From positions 1 through 13,778 of the forward strand of contig JAUVEQ010000029.1 of NCBI GenBank assembly GCA_030594725.1: a stretch of 13,778 nt of DNA, in the 5' to 3' direction. The position numbers and the translations under genes are program-made. This stretch comes from Methanobacteriota archaeon. GTDB taxonomy: Archaea; Thermoplasmatota; DTKX01; GCA-020343715. The notes beneath the pieces were generated by a model. The model made no database searches. It worked only from the letters and a program-made list of their open reading frames with translations, and was not told the origin of the DNA. Positions 6,199 to 13,663 of this stretch are shown in pieces; position 1 is the stretch's first letter, and the number at the start of each line of letters is the position of its first letter.

Positions 6199-7988
6199 CC
6201 CATCACCCCCTTGAGGAGCTGGATGATGTAGTTGGGCGTCATCGGGCGCCCGTCGTACTTGAGGATCCGGTCCTCGATGTGGACCCCCGTGTGGCTTGCC
6301 AGGTGGTCGCAGAGCTGCCCAGAGAAGTTGGTCTCGACGCCCACCAGCCGCTCACGCTTGCGGAGTATCGCCCCCGCCCGGTCGGTGTCCATCGGCCACA
6401 CCGAGGGGAAGTGCAGGTAGCTCACCGAGTCGTGGCCCTCGCCCGCGAGCATCTTGAGGGCCTCCCTGCCTGGCATCTTCGTCGAGCCCCAGCCCACCAG
6501 GGTCACCTCGGCGTCCCGGGGGCCGTGGAGCTGGGGCGGGGGCATGTCCTTGGTGAGGGCCTTCATCTTGTGCATGCGCTTGCCCATCATCCCCCGTCGG
6601 TTGCGCCTGCCCTCGTAGGTGTCCCCGAACTCGTTGTGCTCGTTGCCGTTGTATGTCTGGACCAGGCCGTTCCCGCCCCACAGGATCCTGGGCGATATGC
6701 CGTCGTTGGTGATGGCGTAGCGCTTGAAGTGGCCGTCCTCCACGAACTCCTGAGCCTCCTCCGCAGAGAGCAGCTTGCCCCTGTCCACACTGAGGCCCTC
6801 GTCCTCCAGCCGGGTGGCGCAGTGGATGCCCTCGTTGAGGATGCGGTCGCCCATGACGATCACGGGGATCTGGTACCTGTCGGCCAGGTTGAAGGCCTGG
6901 TAGGTGAGGGTGAAGCACTCGTTGAGGTCGCCAGGCGTCAGCACGGCCCGGGGGAACTCGCCCTGGGACGCGTGGATGGCGAAGAGCAGGTCCGCCTGCT
7001 CGGTGCGGGTAGCCAGGCCGGTGGCGGGCCCCGTCCGTTGACCCAGCATCACCACCAGGGGCACCTCCGCCTCGCCCGCCAGGCCCAGGGCCTCGGTCAT
7101 CAGGCAGAAACCGCCTCCCGAGGTGCCCGTCATGGCACGGGCGCCGGCCGCACTCGCCCCGATGGCCATCATGATCGCGGATATCTCGTCCTCCGTCTGC
7201 TTGGCCACGATGCCCATGTCCTCCTCGAGGTGCACCAGCTGGTGCAGGATGGGGGAGGCCGGGGTCATCGGGTAGCCCGAGTAGAAGGTCATGCCCGCCT
7301 TGAGGGCCCCGAAGGTGATCGCCTGGTTGCCCGTCATCACGATGTGGGGACGGCCACAGACCTGACCGTCCAGTCCCAGGATGCGGATGTCTGGGAAGTG
7401 CTCCTTCACGTAATCGTAGCCCGCCCTGGCCGACCGGATGTTGGCCTCTATGATCTTCTCACCCTTCAGCTTGAAGTGCTCCCTGAGGACCCCCTGCAGG
7501 GCCTCGCACCTGTAGTTGGCCAGGGCCACGCAGACCCCCAGGGCGACGGTGTTCCGCATGAGGTCGGCATGGCCGTGCTCCCCGGCCAGGGTCTTGAGGG
7601 GTACGGGCATCACCGTCAGGTCGTCCCGGTCCAGGTCCGACTGGTCGAACTTGACCGAGTCGGAGTCGTAGACGATGGACCCGCCGGGGGAGACGTTGAG
7701 GGCGTTGAGGTCGATGGTGAGGTGGTCCAGGGCCACCAGGAAGTCCAGGGCCCGCCACAGTGAATGGGCCTTGTGGGTGGAGACGCAGATCTGGAAGGTG
7801 TTGTGGCCACCCCTGATGAGGGAGGGGATCTCCGAGTAGGCCGCAACGTGGAGCGAGCACTTGGCGAACGCGCGGGCCAGGATATCTCCCGCAGAGACGA
7901 TGCCGTAGCCCGCCTCGCCTCCGATCATTATGCTGAGCTTGACCTCCTCGCCATCGTAGATCTCCTCGGGTATAACTTCAGCAGTCAA
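6192..7988 (-). CDS. korA: 2-oxoacid:ferredoxin oxidoreductase, gamma-alpha fusion subunit
   Basis: 598 residues. Residues about 17-195 are the gamma domain (GGEAGYGI at 23-30; Y-S-E-I-P-S-L-I-R-G-G-H-N). From about 205 the alpha domain follows, with T-G-N-Q-A-I-x-x-G-A-L-K-A-G, the SGYPMTPASPI substrate/CoA-region motif, E-D-E-I-S-A-I-M-M-A-I-G-A-S, GTSGGGF and the C-terminal V-G-W-G-S-T domain. This gamma-alpha order is that of archaeal and bacterial two-subunit enzymes. The start is TTG 7988: GGAGGT (7995-8000) is exactly six bases upstream and a box A lies at 8041-8049. The same frame stays open far upstream, but there it is antisense to an aldo/keto reductase. It is the first gene of the korAB operon, divergent from the reductases. 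Confidence 0.95.
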   Translation of the reverse strand: MTAEVIPEEIYDGEEVKLSIMIGGEAGYGIVSAGDILARAFAKCSLHVAAYSEIPSLIRGGHNTFQICVSTHKAHSLWRALDFLVALDHLTIDLNALNVSPGGSIVYDSDSVKFDQSDLDRDDLTVMPVPLKTLAGEHGHADLMRNTVALGVCVALANYRCEALQGVLREHFKLKGEKIIEANIRSARAGYDYVKEHFPDIRILGLDGQVCGRPHIVMTGNQAITFGALKAGMTFYSGYPMTPASPILHQLVHLEEDMGIVAKQTEDEISAIMMAIGASAAGARAMTGTSGGGFCLMTEALGLAGEAEVPLVVMLGQRTGPATGLATRTEQADLLFAIHASQGEFPRAVLTPGDLNECFTLTYQAFNLADRYQIPVIVMGDRILNEGIHCATRLEDEGLSVDRGKLLSAEEAQEFVEDGHFKRYAITNDGISPRILWGGNGLVQTYNGNEHNEFGDTYEGRRNRRGMMGKRMHKMKALTKDMPPPQLHGPRDAEVTLVGWGSTKMPGREALKMLAGEGHDSVSYLHFPSVWPMDTDRAGAILRKRERLVGVETNFSGQLCDHLASHTGVHIEDRILKYDGRPMTPNYIIQLLKGVMGW

Positions 7989-7994
7989 TGGCCT

Positions 7995-8049
7995 ACCTCC
8001 CAGGGCTTGACGCCCGAAGGTACCATACAGATATCGCCGGTATAAGAAG
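7995..8049 (-). promoter_or_regulatory. korAB promoter and Shine-Dalgarno
   Basis: Minus-strand CTTCTTATA (8041-8049) is the box A candidate, predicting initiation near 8018. The leader of about 30 bases contains GGAGGT (7995-8000), six bases before the TTG start codon. This strong site probably compensates for the weak start codon. Confidence 0.6.
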
Positions 8050-8094
8050 ATTCCACAGGATGGCAATCCCGTCCCGGCCACGAGCGGCGCAAGG

Positions 8095-8101
8095 TTCATT
8101 A
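8095..8101 (+). promoter_or_regulatory. Weak box A candidate for the aldo/keto reductase pair
   Basis: TTCATTA after AAGG is the only T/A-rich element on the plus strand at a sensible distance. It would start transcription near 8124, some 27 bases before ATG 8151. No good Shine-Dalgarno follows, so support is modest. Confidence 0.3.
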
Positions 8102-8150
8102 GGCCATGGGGGTCTCCCCGCCCTACACCATCCACCGGGGCGTGGCAACC

Positions 8151-9107
8151 ATGGAGAACAAAGGAAGGATCGAGGACATCAGGCGCCTGGGACGGTCGGA
8201 CCTGGAAGTGACCTCTGTCGGCCTCGGGGTCTGGCAGTGGGGCGACACCAGCTTCTGGACCTTCGGCAAGGACTTCGACCGGAAGGACATCGACCAGGTC
8301 TGGTGGCGCAACCTGGAGGCTGGCGTGAACTTCATCGACACCGCAGAGATCTACGGCAAGGGCGCCTCCGAGCGGATCGTCGGCGAGCTGCTGGAAGACA
8401 CCGAGCAGGACCTGGTGATCGCCTCCAAGCTTTACCCCGAGAAGGATTCGGTCGAGGAGATCAGGAAGGCCGTGGAGGGCAGCCTCGAACGCCTGGGCAT
8501 CGACTACATAGACCTCTATCAGGTGCACTGGTGGCCGCCCAAGATGCCCATCTCCGGCGTCATGGAGGAGCTGGACGCCGTCGTCCGGGAAGGCCTGGTC
8601 AGGTACATCGGCGTGAGCAACTTCAGCATCGAGCAGCTGGAGGAGGCCCAGAGCCACCTCGAGCACACGGAGATAGTGAGCAACCAGGTCCACTACAGCC
8701 TGCTGCACCGGGACCCCGAGACCGAGGGCCTTGTGGAGCATCACCGGAAGAACGGCATCGCCATCATCGCGTACAGCCCCCTGGAACAGGGCATCCTCAC
8801 GGGCAAGTTCACCCCCGACGGTCCCCCCGGGGGCTTCCGGGCCAAGAAGCCCCGATTCTCCCCGGACGGCCTGAGGGCCGTTCAACCCGTGCTCGAGGCC
8901 CTGGACGAGGCGGCCCGGGCCCACGGGAAGACCATGGCCCAGGCATCCCTGGCATGGCTCCTCAAGGACCCCAACGTGGTCGTCATACCCGGTGCGAAGA
9001 ACCTGCGCCAGCTGGAGGAGAACGTGGGCGGCGTGGACTGGCAGCTCACCGACGCCGAGCTGGCCAGCATAGAGGATGCCTACCGGGCCTACTCCGAGCG
9101 TTACTGA
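8151..9107 (+). CDS. Aldo/keto reductase (first of tandem pair)
   Basis: NAD(P)H-dependent carbonyl reductase with a TIM-barrel fold, 318 residues, full length. The catalytic tetrad is complete: Asp63 and Tyr68 (N-F-I-D-T-A-E-I-Y-G), Lys93 (A-S-K-L-Y-P) and His126 (Y-Q-V-H-W). The cofactor side carries G-V-S-N-F, A-Y-S-P-L-E-Q-G-I-L-T-G-K and V-I-P-G-A-K-N-x-x-Q-L-E-E-N. It resembles the Tas/YajO-like branch (COG0667); substrate unknown. ATG 8151 is chosen because it makes the protein collinear with its neighbour from residue 1; ATG 8106 and GTG 8142 are alternatives. It is divergent from korAB and sits 50 bases upstream of a homologous gene, probably in one transcript. Confidence 0.93.
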   Translation: MENKGRIEDIRRLGRSDLEVTSVGLGVWQWGDTSFWTFGKDFDRKDIDQVWWRNLEAGVNFIDTAEIYGKGASERIVGELLEDTEQDLVIASKLYPEKDSVEEIRKAVEGSLERLGIDYIDLYQVHWWPPKMPISGVMEELDAVVREGLVRYIGVSNFSIEQLEEAQSHLEHTEIVSNQVHYSLLHRDPETEGLVEHHRKNGIAIIAYSPLEQGILTGKFTPDGPPGGFRAKKPRFSPDGLRAVQPVLEALDEAARAHGKTMAQASLAWLLKDPNVVVIPGAKNLRQLEENVGGVDWQLTDAELASIEDAYRAYSERY

Positions 9108-9157
9108 CGGCCGCGAACAGGGACCGACATCGATAGCAGCATTGCGGAGTGAGCCGA

Positions 9158-10114
9158 GTGACAGGGAACGCACCGACCATCAAGCGGAGGAGGCTGGGCA
9201 GGACCGACCTGCGCGTAAGCGAGATCGGTCTCGGTGTCTGGGCCTGGGGCGCCAAGAGGGTCTGGGGTTACGGGAAGGGCTACGGCCACGACGACCTGGA
9301 GAGGACGTGGTGGAAGGCGGTGGAGCAGGGAGTGAACTTCATCGACACCGCATCGGTCTACGGCAATGGCGAGTCCGAGCGCATCGTGGGCGAGATGCTC
9401 AGGCAGACGGAGCAGGAGATGATCATCGCGACCAAGTACTTCCCCCTCCACCTGCTCGCGGGCTCCATCCGCAAGGCGGCCAGGAGGAGCCTGGACCGAC
9501 TGGGCCTCAAGGAGGTGGACCTCTATCAGGTGCACTGGCCCAACCCCATGATGTCCCTCCGGGCCACCATGCGGGAGATGGAGCGCCTGGTCAAGGAGGG
9601 CATGGTGCGCCACATCGGGGTATCCAACTTCAACATCAAGCAGCTGGAGGCCGCCCGCTCCTACCTGTCTAGGGAGGACGTCGTCTCCAACCAGATCCAT
9701 TACAGCCTCATCCATCGCAAGCCCGAGACGGATGGCATGATAGACCACGCCAGCAGGGAGGGGGTGACCGTCCTGGCCTACAGTCCCATCGCCCAGGGCA
9801 TCCTGACAGGCAAGTACGGGCCCGGGAACCGCCCCGGGGGCCTTCGCAGGGTCACGCCCATGTTCCGCAAGAAGAGCCTCCGGCAGGTGGCGCCCCTGCT
9901 CGAGGTGCTTGGAGAGGTCGGGGCCGACCATGACAGGACGAAGGCGCAGACCGCACTTGCCTGGTTGCTCAAGGACCCGAACGTCGTGGTGATCCCGGGG
10001 GCGAAGCGACCGCGGCAGCTGGAGGAGAACATCGGGGCCCGGGACCTCACGCTGGTACCCGGGGACCTGGAGAGGCTGGAGGCAGCGTACAACACTCACG
10101 TGCCCGGCTGGTGA
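9158..10114 (+). CDS. Aldo/keto reductase (second of tandem pair)
   Basis: 318 residues, the same length as its upstream neighbour. The catalytic residues fall at the same numbers: Asp63, Tyr68, Lys93 and His126. Shared blocks include G-V-N-F-I-D-T-A, D-L-Y-Q-V-H-W, A-Y-S-P-x-x-Q-G-I-L-T-G-K and W-L-L-K-D-P-N-V-V-V-I-P-G-A-K. The stretch just after Lys93 (F-P-L-H-L-L) and the loop after His126 differ, so substrates may differ. The start is taken as GTG 9158 because GGAGTGA (9146-9152) ends five bases upstream and collinearity with the first copy is exact; GTG 9149 is in frame too. No promoter is evident in the 50-base gap. It converges on the protease gene, 16 bases between stops. Confidence 0.93.
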   Translation: MTGNAPTIKRRRLGRTDLRVSEIGLGVWAWGAKRVWGYGKGYGHDDLERTWWKAVEQGVNFIDTASVYGNGESERIVGEMLRQTEQEMIIATKYFPLHLLAGSIRKAARRSLDRLGLKEVDLYQVHWPNPMMSLRATMREMERLVKEGMVRHIGVSNFNIKQLEAARSYLSREDVVSNQIHYSLIHRKPETDGMIDHASREGVTVLAYSPIAQGILTGKYGPGNRPGGLRRVTPMFRKKSLRQVAPLLEVLGEVGADHDRTKAQTALAWLLKDPNVVVIPGAKRPRQLEENIGARDLTLVPGDLERLEAAYNTHVPGW

Positions 10115-10130
10115 CACGTATCCTCTGGCA

Positions 10131-11831
10131 CTAGTCCCAGATGGTGATATCCACCGCCATGTCGAAGTTGTTGCCGTCGTCGGCACGCTCCCGGAGGCCC
10201 AGGGGGCTTAATGTCGGGACCATGTTGCCGCACTCGACGGCGGTGACGCTCACGATGATGCCCTCGCCCCTCACGGGGGACTCGGCGGTCCACTCGATGA
10301 CCACCCTCCCCGCGGAGGAGCTGTCGACGGCGAGGCTATCGATGACGGTCCCGTCATCCAGCTGGAGATCGACCCTCAGCGTGTCAGGCTCGTTGGTGTA
10401 CCTTGTGGGCGGGGCCTCGTCCTGCCATGTCAGGGTGACGTTGATGGAGATGTACTTGCGGTCGATGCCCTGCTGGTAGGCGAAGTCCCGGGTCTCCCCC
10501 TCGTACACGTATCCGTGCTCCGTCTCCGTCGGCAGCGTCCTGACATCATCTGAGCCGGGGGTCCAGGGGCCGGGCACATCTCCAGGGGGTCCCCCCCAGG
10601 GAGGCACGGAACCCAGCGCTCCCGTCAGGAACAGGTTCCCGAACAGGATGACCCCGATCAACGCCAGGGACAGGACCTCCGGCTTCCATCTTGGGAACCG
10701 GTCGACGACCGCGGCGAAGGCCACGAAGGGTCGCTTGGTCAGAAAGGCGTGGACCCTGAACAGCCACTTCCTGTCGGGGGATGTGGGGTGTGAGACCCCC
10801 CGGACGAGGAAACCAAGGGAGCCGGCGGGCCGGGAGCCGCGCCACCACAGGCGGTAGCCAGCGTAGGCGAAGGCGATGATGATGGCCAACTCGGCCGTGA
10901 ACCAGACGAAGTAGAGGAAGTAGTACTGCGAAAGGGCAAGCTGCGGCCCTATCACCCCGTACTCCAGGTTGTTCACGGTCAGGAACCAGTCGTAGAGGCC
11001 GTGGTACACGGCCACGCCCCATATGTTGCGGGACCAGTGGTAGAACACGCCCATGCCGACGGCGAACGGGAACGAGCTGAGCCAGCGCAACCCCCACTCC
11101 GAGAGGGTGAGCTGGTACACCATGAAGTCGATGGGCACGTGGCCCAGCACGAAGACCACGCTGGCGATCAGGATGCCGAATATTGGGGCGAAGCCCCGGT
11201 TGATCTGGTCCTGGATGAAGCCCCGGTGGAACAGCTCCTCCACGGGACCCACGATCACCATGTAGAACAGGGTCGTGGCGATGAGCCACGTGGCGGACTC
11301 GGCGCGCCATATCGCCCAGAACGAGAGGTCGCCCTGGGTCTCGACGCCCATTATGGCCAGGAGGACGGGGTAGGAGAGGTAGTAGAAGATGAAGAACGCC
11401 ACGACCGCGGCACAGGCGACCAGGACCGAAGTGAACAGGTTGCGGTGGGTGATGAGGAACGGTATCCCCCGCTCGTGCCTGCGGTAGCGCCACCAGATGA
11501 GAGGTATGCTCAGGGTCAGCACAACGGGGGCGATCACCGAGAGGAGGGGCCCGATGGCCGTCTCGTCCACTCCCGAGACCGACCGGATGTAACGGTACAC
11601 CGCCCAGACGGCCAGCCAGACGAAGAAGACCGACACGACCTCTCCCGCGTAGGCCCAGCGATCGCCGATGGGCCTCTCGCCCACTGGAGGCAGGCCTCCC
11701 CACCTGTCTGGCGGGGGATCAGCCACTGGCTCGACCTCGAAGGGTGGTTCGAGGCGAGGCTCGGTCGGCTGGTATGGGTCCTCTCCTGTCAGGGTGGGTC
11801 CTCCAGGACGGGGTATTAGGTCTAGGTCCAA
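10131..11831 (-). CDS. CPBP (CAAX-type) intramembrane protease with C-terminal beta-rich domain
   Basis: 566 residues. A Pro-rich N-terminus (1-58) without signal peptide is followed by about eight to nine membrane helices. The CPBP (Abi/CAAX, Rce1-like) metal-site motifs are present: Glu198-Glu199-x3-Arg203 (E-E-L-F-H-R-G), Phe227-x3-His231 and His277-x3-Asp281. After a last helix (about 386-405) and a Pro/Gly linker comes a soluble domain of about 135 residues, predicted beta-rich (V-Y-E-G-E-T at 442-447, I-S-I-N-V-T-L-T-W at 461-469, then D-T-L-R-V-D-L-Q-L), which should face outside. Typical CPBP proteases are 200-300 residues without such a domain. TTG 11831 lies 28 bases from box A and may be leaderless; GTG-started shorter forms are possible. 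Substrate unknown. Confidence 0.85.
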   Translation of the reverse strand: MDLDLIPRPGGPTLTGEDPYQPTEPRLEPPFEVEPVADPPPDRWGGLPPVGERPIGDRWAYAGEVVSVFFVWLAVWAVYRYIRSVSGVDETAIGPLLSVIAPVVLTLSIPLIWWRYRRHERGIPFLITHRNLFTSVLVACAAVVAFFIFYYLSYPVLLAIMGVETQGDLSFWAIWRAESATWLIATTLFYMVIVGPVEELFHRGFIQDQINRGFAPIFGILIASVVFVLGHVPIDFMVYQLTLSEWGLRWLSSFPFAVGMGVFYHWSRNIWGVAVYHGLYDWFLTVNNLEYGVIGPQLALSQYYFLYFVWFTAELAIIIAFAYAGYRLWWRGSRPAGSLGFLVRGVSHPTSPDRKWLFRVHAFLTKRPFVAFAAVVDRFPRWKPEVLSLALIGVILFGNLFLTGALGSVPPWGGPPGDVPGPWTPGSDDVRTLPTETEHGYVYEGETRDFAYQQGIDRKYISINVTLTWQDEAPPTRYTNEPDTLRVDLQLDDGTVIDSLAVDSSSAGRVVIEWTAESPVRGEGIIVSVTAVECGNMVPTLSPLGLRERADDGNNFDMAVDITIWD

Positions 11832-11855
11832 GTTAATCCTTTGCCTGACGTTCGG

Positions 11856-11862
11856 TAATTAA
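11856..11862 (-). promoter_or_regulatory. Box A of the CPBP protease gene
   Basis: The minus strand reads CCTTAATTACC, with TTAATTA at 11856-11862. Its centre is about 28 bases from TTG 11831, suggesting a leaderless or nearly leaderless transcript. No Shine-Dalgarno precedes the codon. Confidence 0.45.
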
Positions 11863-11879
11863 GGAATGTCAGAGGATCC

Positions 11880-11924
11880 ATGGGTCCGCTTTGCGGATAT
11901 CCTAGCATCAAGTGATGGACCCAT
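11880..11924. repeat. Nested inverted repeats between the cassette and the protease promoter
   Basis: ATGGGTCC (11880-11887) and GGACCCAT (11917-11924) are perfect eight-base arms. A hairpin TCCGC-TTT-GCGGA lies at about 11885-11897, just inside the first arm and overlapping its last bases. The 137-base gap (11832-11968) otherwise holds only the protease box A. It may end the transcript of the nucleotidyltransferase gene or act as an operator; a poly-T tail typical of archaeal termination is not obvious on the minus strand. Confidence 0.4.
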
Positions 11925-11968
11925 CTTTCCCCACCCTATATGGTCCAGTTCAGCTGCGGACGATAAGG

Positions 11969-12775
11969 TCATCTCCCTGCCATCTTGTAGAGACCTTCGG
12001 CCTCACGGACCATGCCCCGGTCCATCATCCTGTCCAGGACCAATTTGGAGAATTCGTCTCCCTCGCCAAGGTATCGAGTGGCATCCGAAAGTGTGAAGGG
12101 AGCCTGTCGAAATCGATCATCTAGGATGTTCTTGACCATGATGACCTCGACCTCCTCATCCAGCCCGCGGCGATTCGGGACAACGATCCCATGGACCTCC
12201 TCGAGGGCATCCAGCTTCGAAGCGAAGTGGGGCAGGTACCTGTAGTTGTCCGCGTCCCGACGAAGCTCGTCCATCATCGCTTCCCAGTCAAGGCCTAGGC
12301 CCGCAAGCAAGGCCATGTCCGCCAGGTCATCCTCCCTATCGGTCACGCTCTTGAAGAGGAAGATGTCCTCGGGGGTGGTGGCCATGAGACGGAGCCGGCC
12401 TTTCAGGTCCATCCCCTCGGCACGATGCCTCATTCCATCGGTCAGCTTGAGCTTTCTACAAACCCTCTCAACAAAGATGTCGAAACGCATCCCATCCGAC
12501 CTCTCCATGACAGTGGTCGCCCCAAGGGCCTCGTAGGCCTCCGAAAGACCACTGGCCCTTCGGAATCCGCAAGAACCCAGCGCAGCCTCGAATCTTTGTG
12601 CATCTGCATCCTCCATGAAGACCACGTCAACATCCTTTGTGACCACCTTCAAACCGTGGTGCATCATCGAGAACCCGCCTATCAGGTAGGCCTCGACCTC
12701 GCTGTCCAAGCTATTGGACACATCCCCGAGCACCTTGAACAGCTCCGTCCTTCCGAATCTTGTCCGTTCAATCAC
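11969..12775 (-). CDS. Nucleotidyltransferase-fold protein (DUF6036/AbiEii-like)
   Basis: 268 residues. The nucleotidyltransferase signature is Y-L-I-G-G-F (Gly33-Gly34) followed by V-T-K-D-V-D-V-V-F (Asp48 and Asp50), with Asp99 (R-F-D-I-F) as third acidic residue. The block T-P-E-D-I-F-L-F-K-S-V-T-D-R-E-D-D-L-A-D-M (135-154) is typical of the DUF6036/AbiEii-like group. Residues about 212-265 look like a winged helix (F-T-L-S-D-A-T-R-Y-L ... L-D-R-M-M-D-R-G-M-V). The enzyme would transfer a nucleotide to an unknown target; AbiEii relatives act as toxins. The GTG start overlaps the end of the upstream regulator by eight bases, implying coupled translation. Base use is more A/T-rich than in the genes to the left. 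Exact family is inferred from motifs only. Confidence 0.75.
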   Translation of the reverse strand: MIERTRFGRTELFKVLGDVSNSLDSEVEAYLIGGFSMMHHGLKVVTKDVDVVFMEDADAQRFEAALGSCGFRRASGLSEAYEALGATTVMERSDGMRFDIFVERVCRKLKLTDGMRHRAEGMDLKGRLRLMATTPEDIFLFKSVTDREDDLADMALLAGLGLDWEAMMDELRRDADNYRYLPHFASKLDALEEVHGIVVPNRRGLDEEVEVIMVKNILDDRFRQAPFTLSDATRYLGEGDEFSKLVLDRMMDRGMVREAEGLYKMAGR

Positions 12776-13631
12776 GCTCGCTCACAACCCCATCCAACGC
12801 CATTCCAAGACCGTACTTCTCACCGAACTCCAGTATCGCCTGGAGGTCCGCTCCCCGGTTATCGATACCCTCCCTGATGAACCGGAGCATACGAGGGTTG
12901 TTCGGATCGGTCATCAATGACTGTACGAGCGCCTCCTCCTGGCTGACCTCATCGTATTCGGGATTGTGATGATAGTACTCTCGGAGATGCAGTATGTCAT
13001 ATCCAAGCTCTTCCAGGCGTGTCGGACCCGCGCTCAAGAAATCAGAGAGATCGATCCTGTGTTCGATGGAAAAGAGGTACTCGTCCCTCCATTGCCATAT
13101 GATGAGGGCCTCCGGCAGGACGTTGCCCAGCATCCGCCTGTTGAACCACTGCGAATAACGCGATATGAACGACCTCAGCTCTTTCTGGGACGGGTGGATC
13201 GTGTAGCGCTTGGTCTCCCTCTCCCGTACGACGATCCCCATTCCACGCCACTTCCTGATACTGTTCCTTACCGTGGGCATCGACAGGCCCGTCCGTTGGG
13301 TTATCTCGTTCGCAGTGATACCAGGGTCGACGAGGACGGGAAGGATCGTCAGGCCTGCTTTACCCAGAACCTTCGACAGGTCGATCATCGGTGCCTCGAA
13401 CATGAGTATCGCCAGACTCTGGGAAAGCTCGTTCTTCGCCGGCCCAACGAAGACCTCCAGCCCCTCCTTCCGTTTCTCGAGGAGGTCCATCCCGATCAGG
13501 TGGTTCACGCATTCGGAGGTCCAGGAAATGGATTTGTGGACATGCTTGGCTATCTGTGAGACGGTCCTCTCAATCTTGTAGACGAACCCTAGTATCTCCA
13601 GGTGCGTCTTGTGGAGCCCCTCTATGCGCAT
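12768..13631 (-). CDS. Double winged-helix transcriptional regulator
   Basis: 287 residues, cytoplasmic. A first helix-turn-helix (about 7-61; I-A-K-H-V-H-K-S-I-S-W-T-S-E-C-V-N-H-L) and a second (about 102-146; I-T-A-N-E-I-T-Q-R-T-G-L-S-M-P-T-V-R-N-S-I-R-K-W) are followed by a C-terminal region (about 160-287) with W-Q-W-R-D-E-Y-L-F and a helical end. I do not recognise a named family for the C-terminal part. It is the promoter-proximal gene of a two-gene operon and overlaps the nucleotidyltransferase gene, the order used by AbiEi antitoxin/AbiEii toxin pairs, so it may repress its own operon and neutralise its partner. The ATG lies about 27 bases from a strong box A, giving a leaderless mRNA; no Shine-Dalgarno is present. 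Confidence 0.8.
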   Translation of the reverse strand: MRIEGLHKTHLEILGFVYKIERTVSQIAKHVHKSISWTSECVNHLIGMDLLEKRKEGLEVFVGPAKNELSQSLAILMFEAPMIDLSKVLGKAGLTILPVLVDPGITANEITQRTGLSMPTVRNSIRKWRGMGIVVRERETKRYTIHPSQKELRSFISRYSQWFNRRMLGNVLPEALIIWQWRDEYLFSIEHRIDLSDFLSAGPTRLEELGYDILHLREYYHHNPEYDEVSQEEALVQSLMTDPNNPRMLRFIREGIDNRGADLQAILEFGEKYGLGMALDGVVSERD

Positions 13632-13633
13632 AG
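13622..13633. promoter_or_regulatory. Palindrome across the regulator start codon
   Basis: CTATGCGCATAG is a perfect 12-base palindrome covering the ATG and the predicted transcription start of the regulator gene. A dimeric repressor bound here would block initiation. A palindrome of this length is expected a few times in 14 kb by chance, so the position is the main support. Confidence 0.35.
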
Positions 13634-13653
13634 GATAAATAACACCAAAATAC

Positions 13654-13663
13654 TATATAAATA
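13654..13663 (-). promoter_or_regulatory. Box A of the regulator-nucleotidyltransferase operon
   Basis: The minus strand reads TATTTATATA, the strongest TATA-like element in the window. Its centre lies about 27 bases from ATG 13631, which predicts a leaderless transcript. Confidence 0.65.

Noticed and set aside
6279..7763. 494-codon plus-strand frame inside korA
   Set aside because: Antisense shadow of a gene with unmistakable conserved motifs; no start signals.
7989..9173. Upstream continuation of the korA frame on the minus strand, giving a 993-residue protein
   Set aside because: The extra part is antisense to the first aldo/keto reductase, resembles no protein, and the korA start has an ideal Shine-Dalgarno at 7995-8000.
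10131..11831. Assignment as bacteriocin-immunity protein
   Set aside because: CPBP motifs are shared by many functions; no bacteriocin-like peptide gene was seen nearby, so only the protease family is called.
11866..12096. Plus-strand 76-codon frame overlapping the end of the nucleotidyltransferase gene
   Set aside because: No start signal or recognisable domain, and most of it is antisense to a supported gene.
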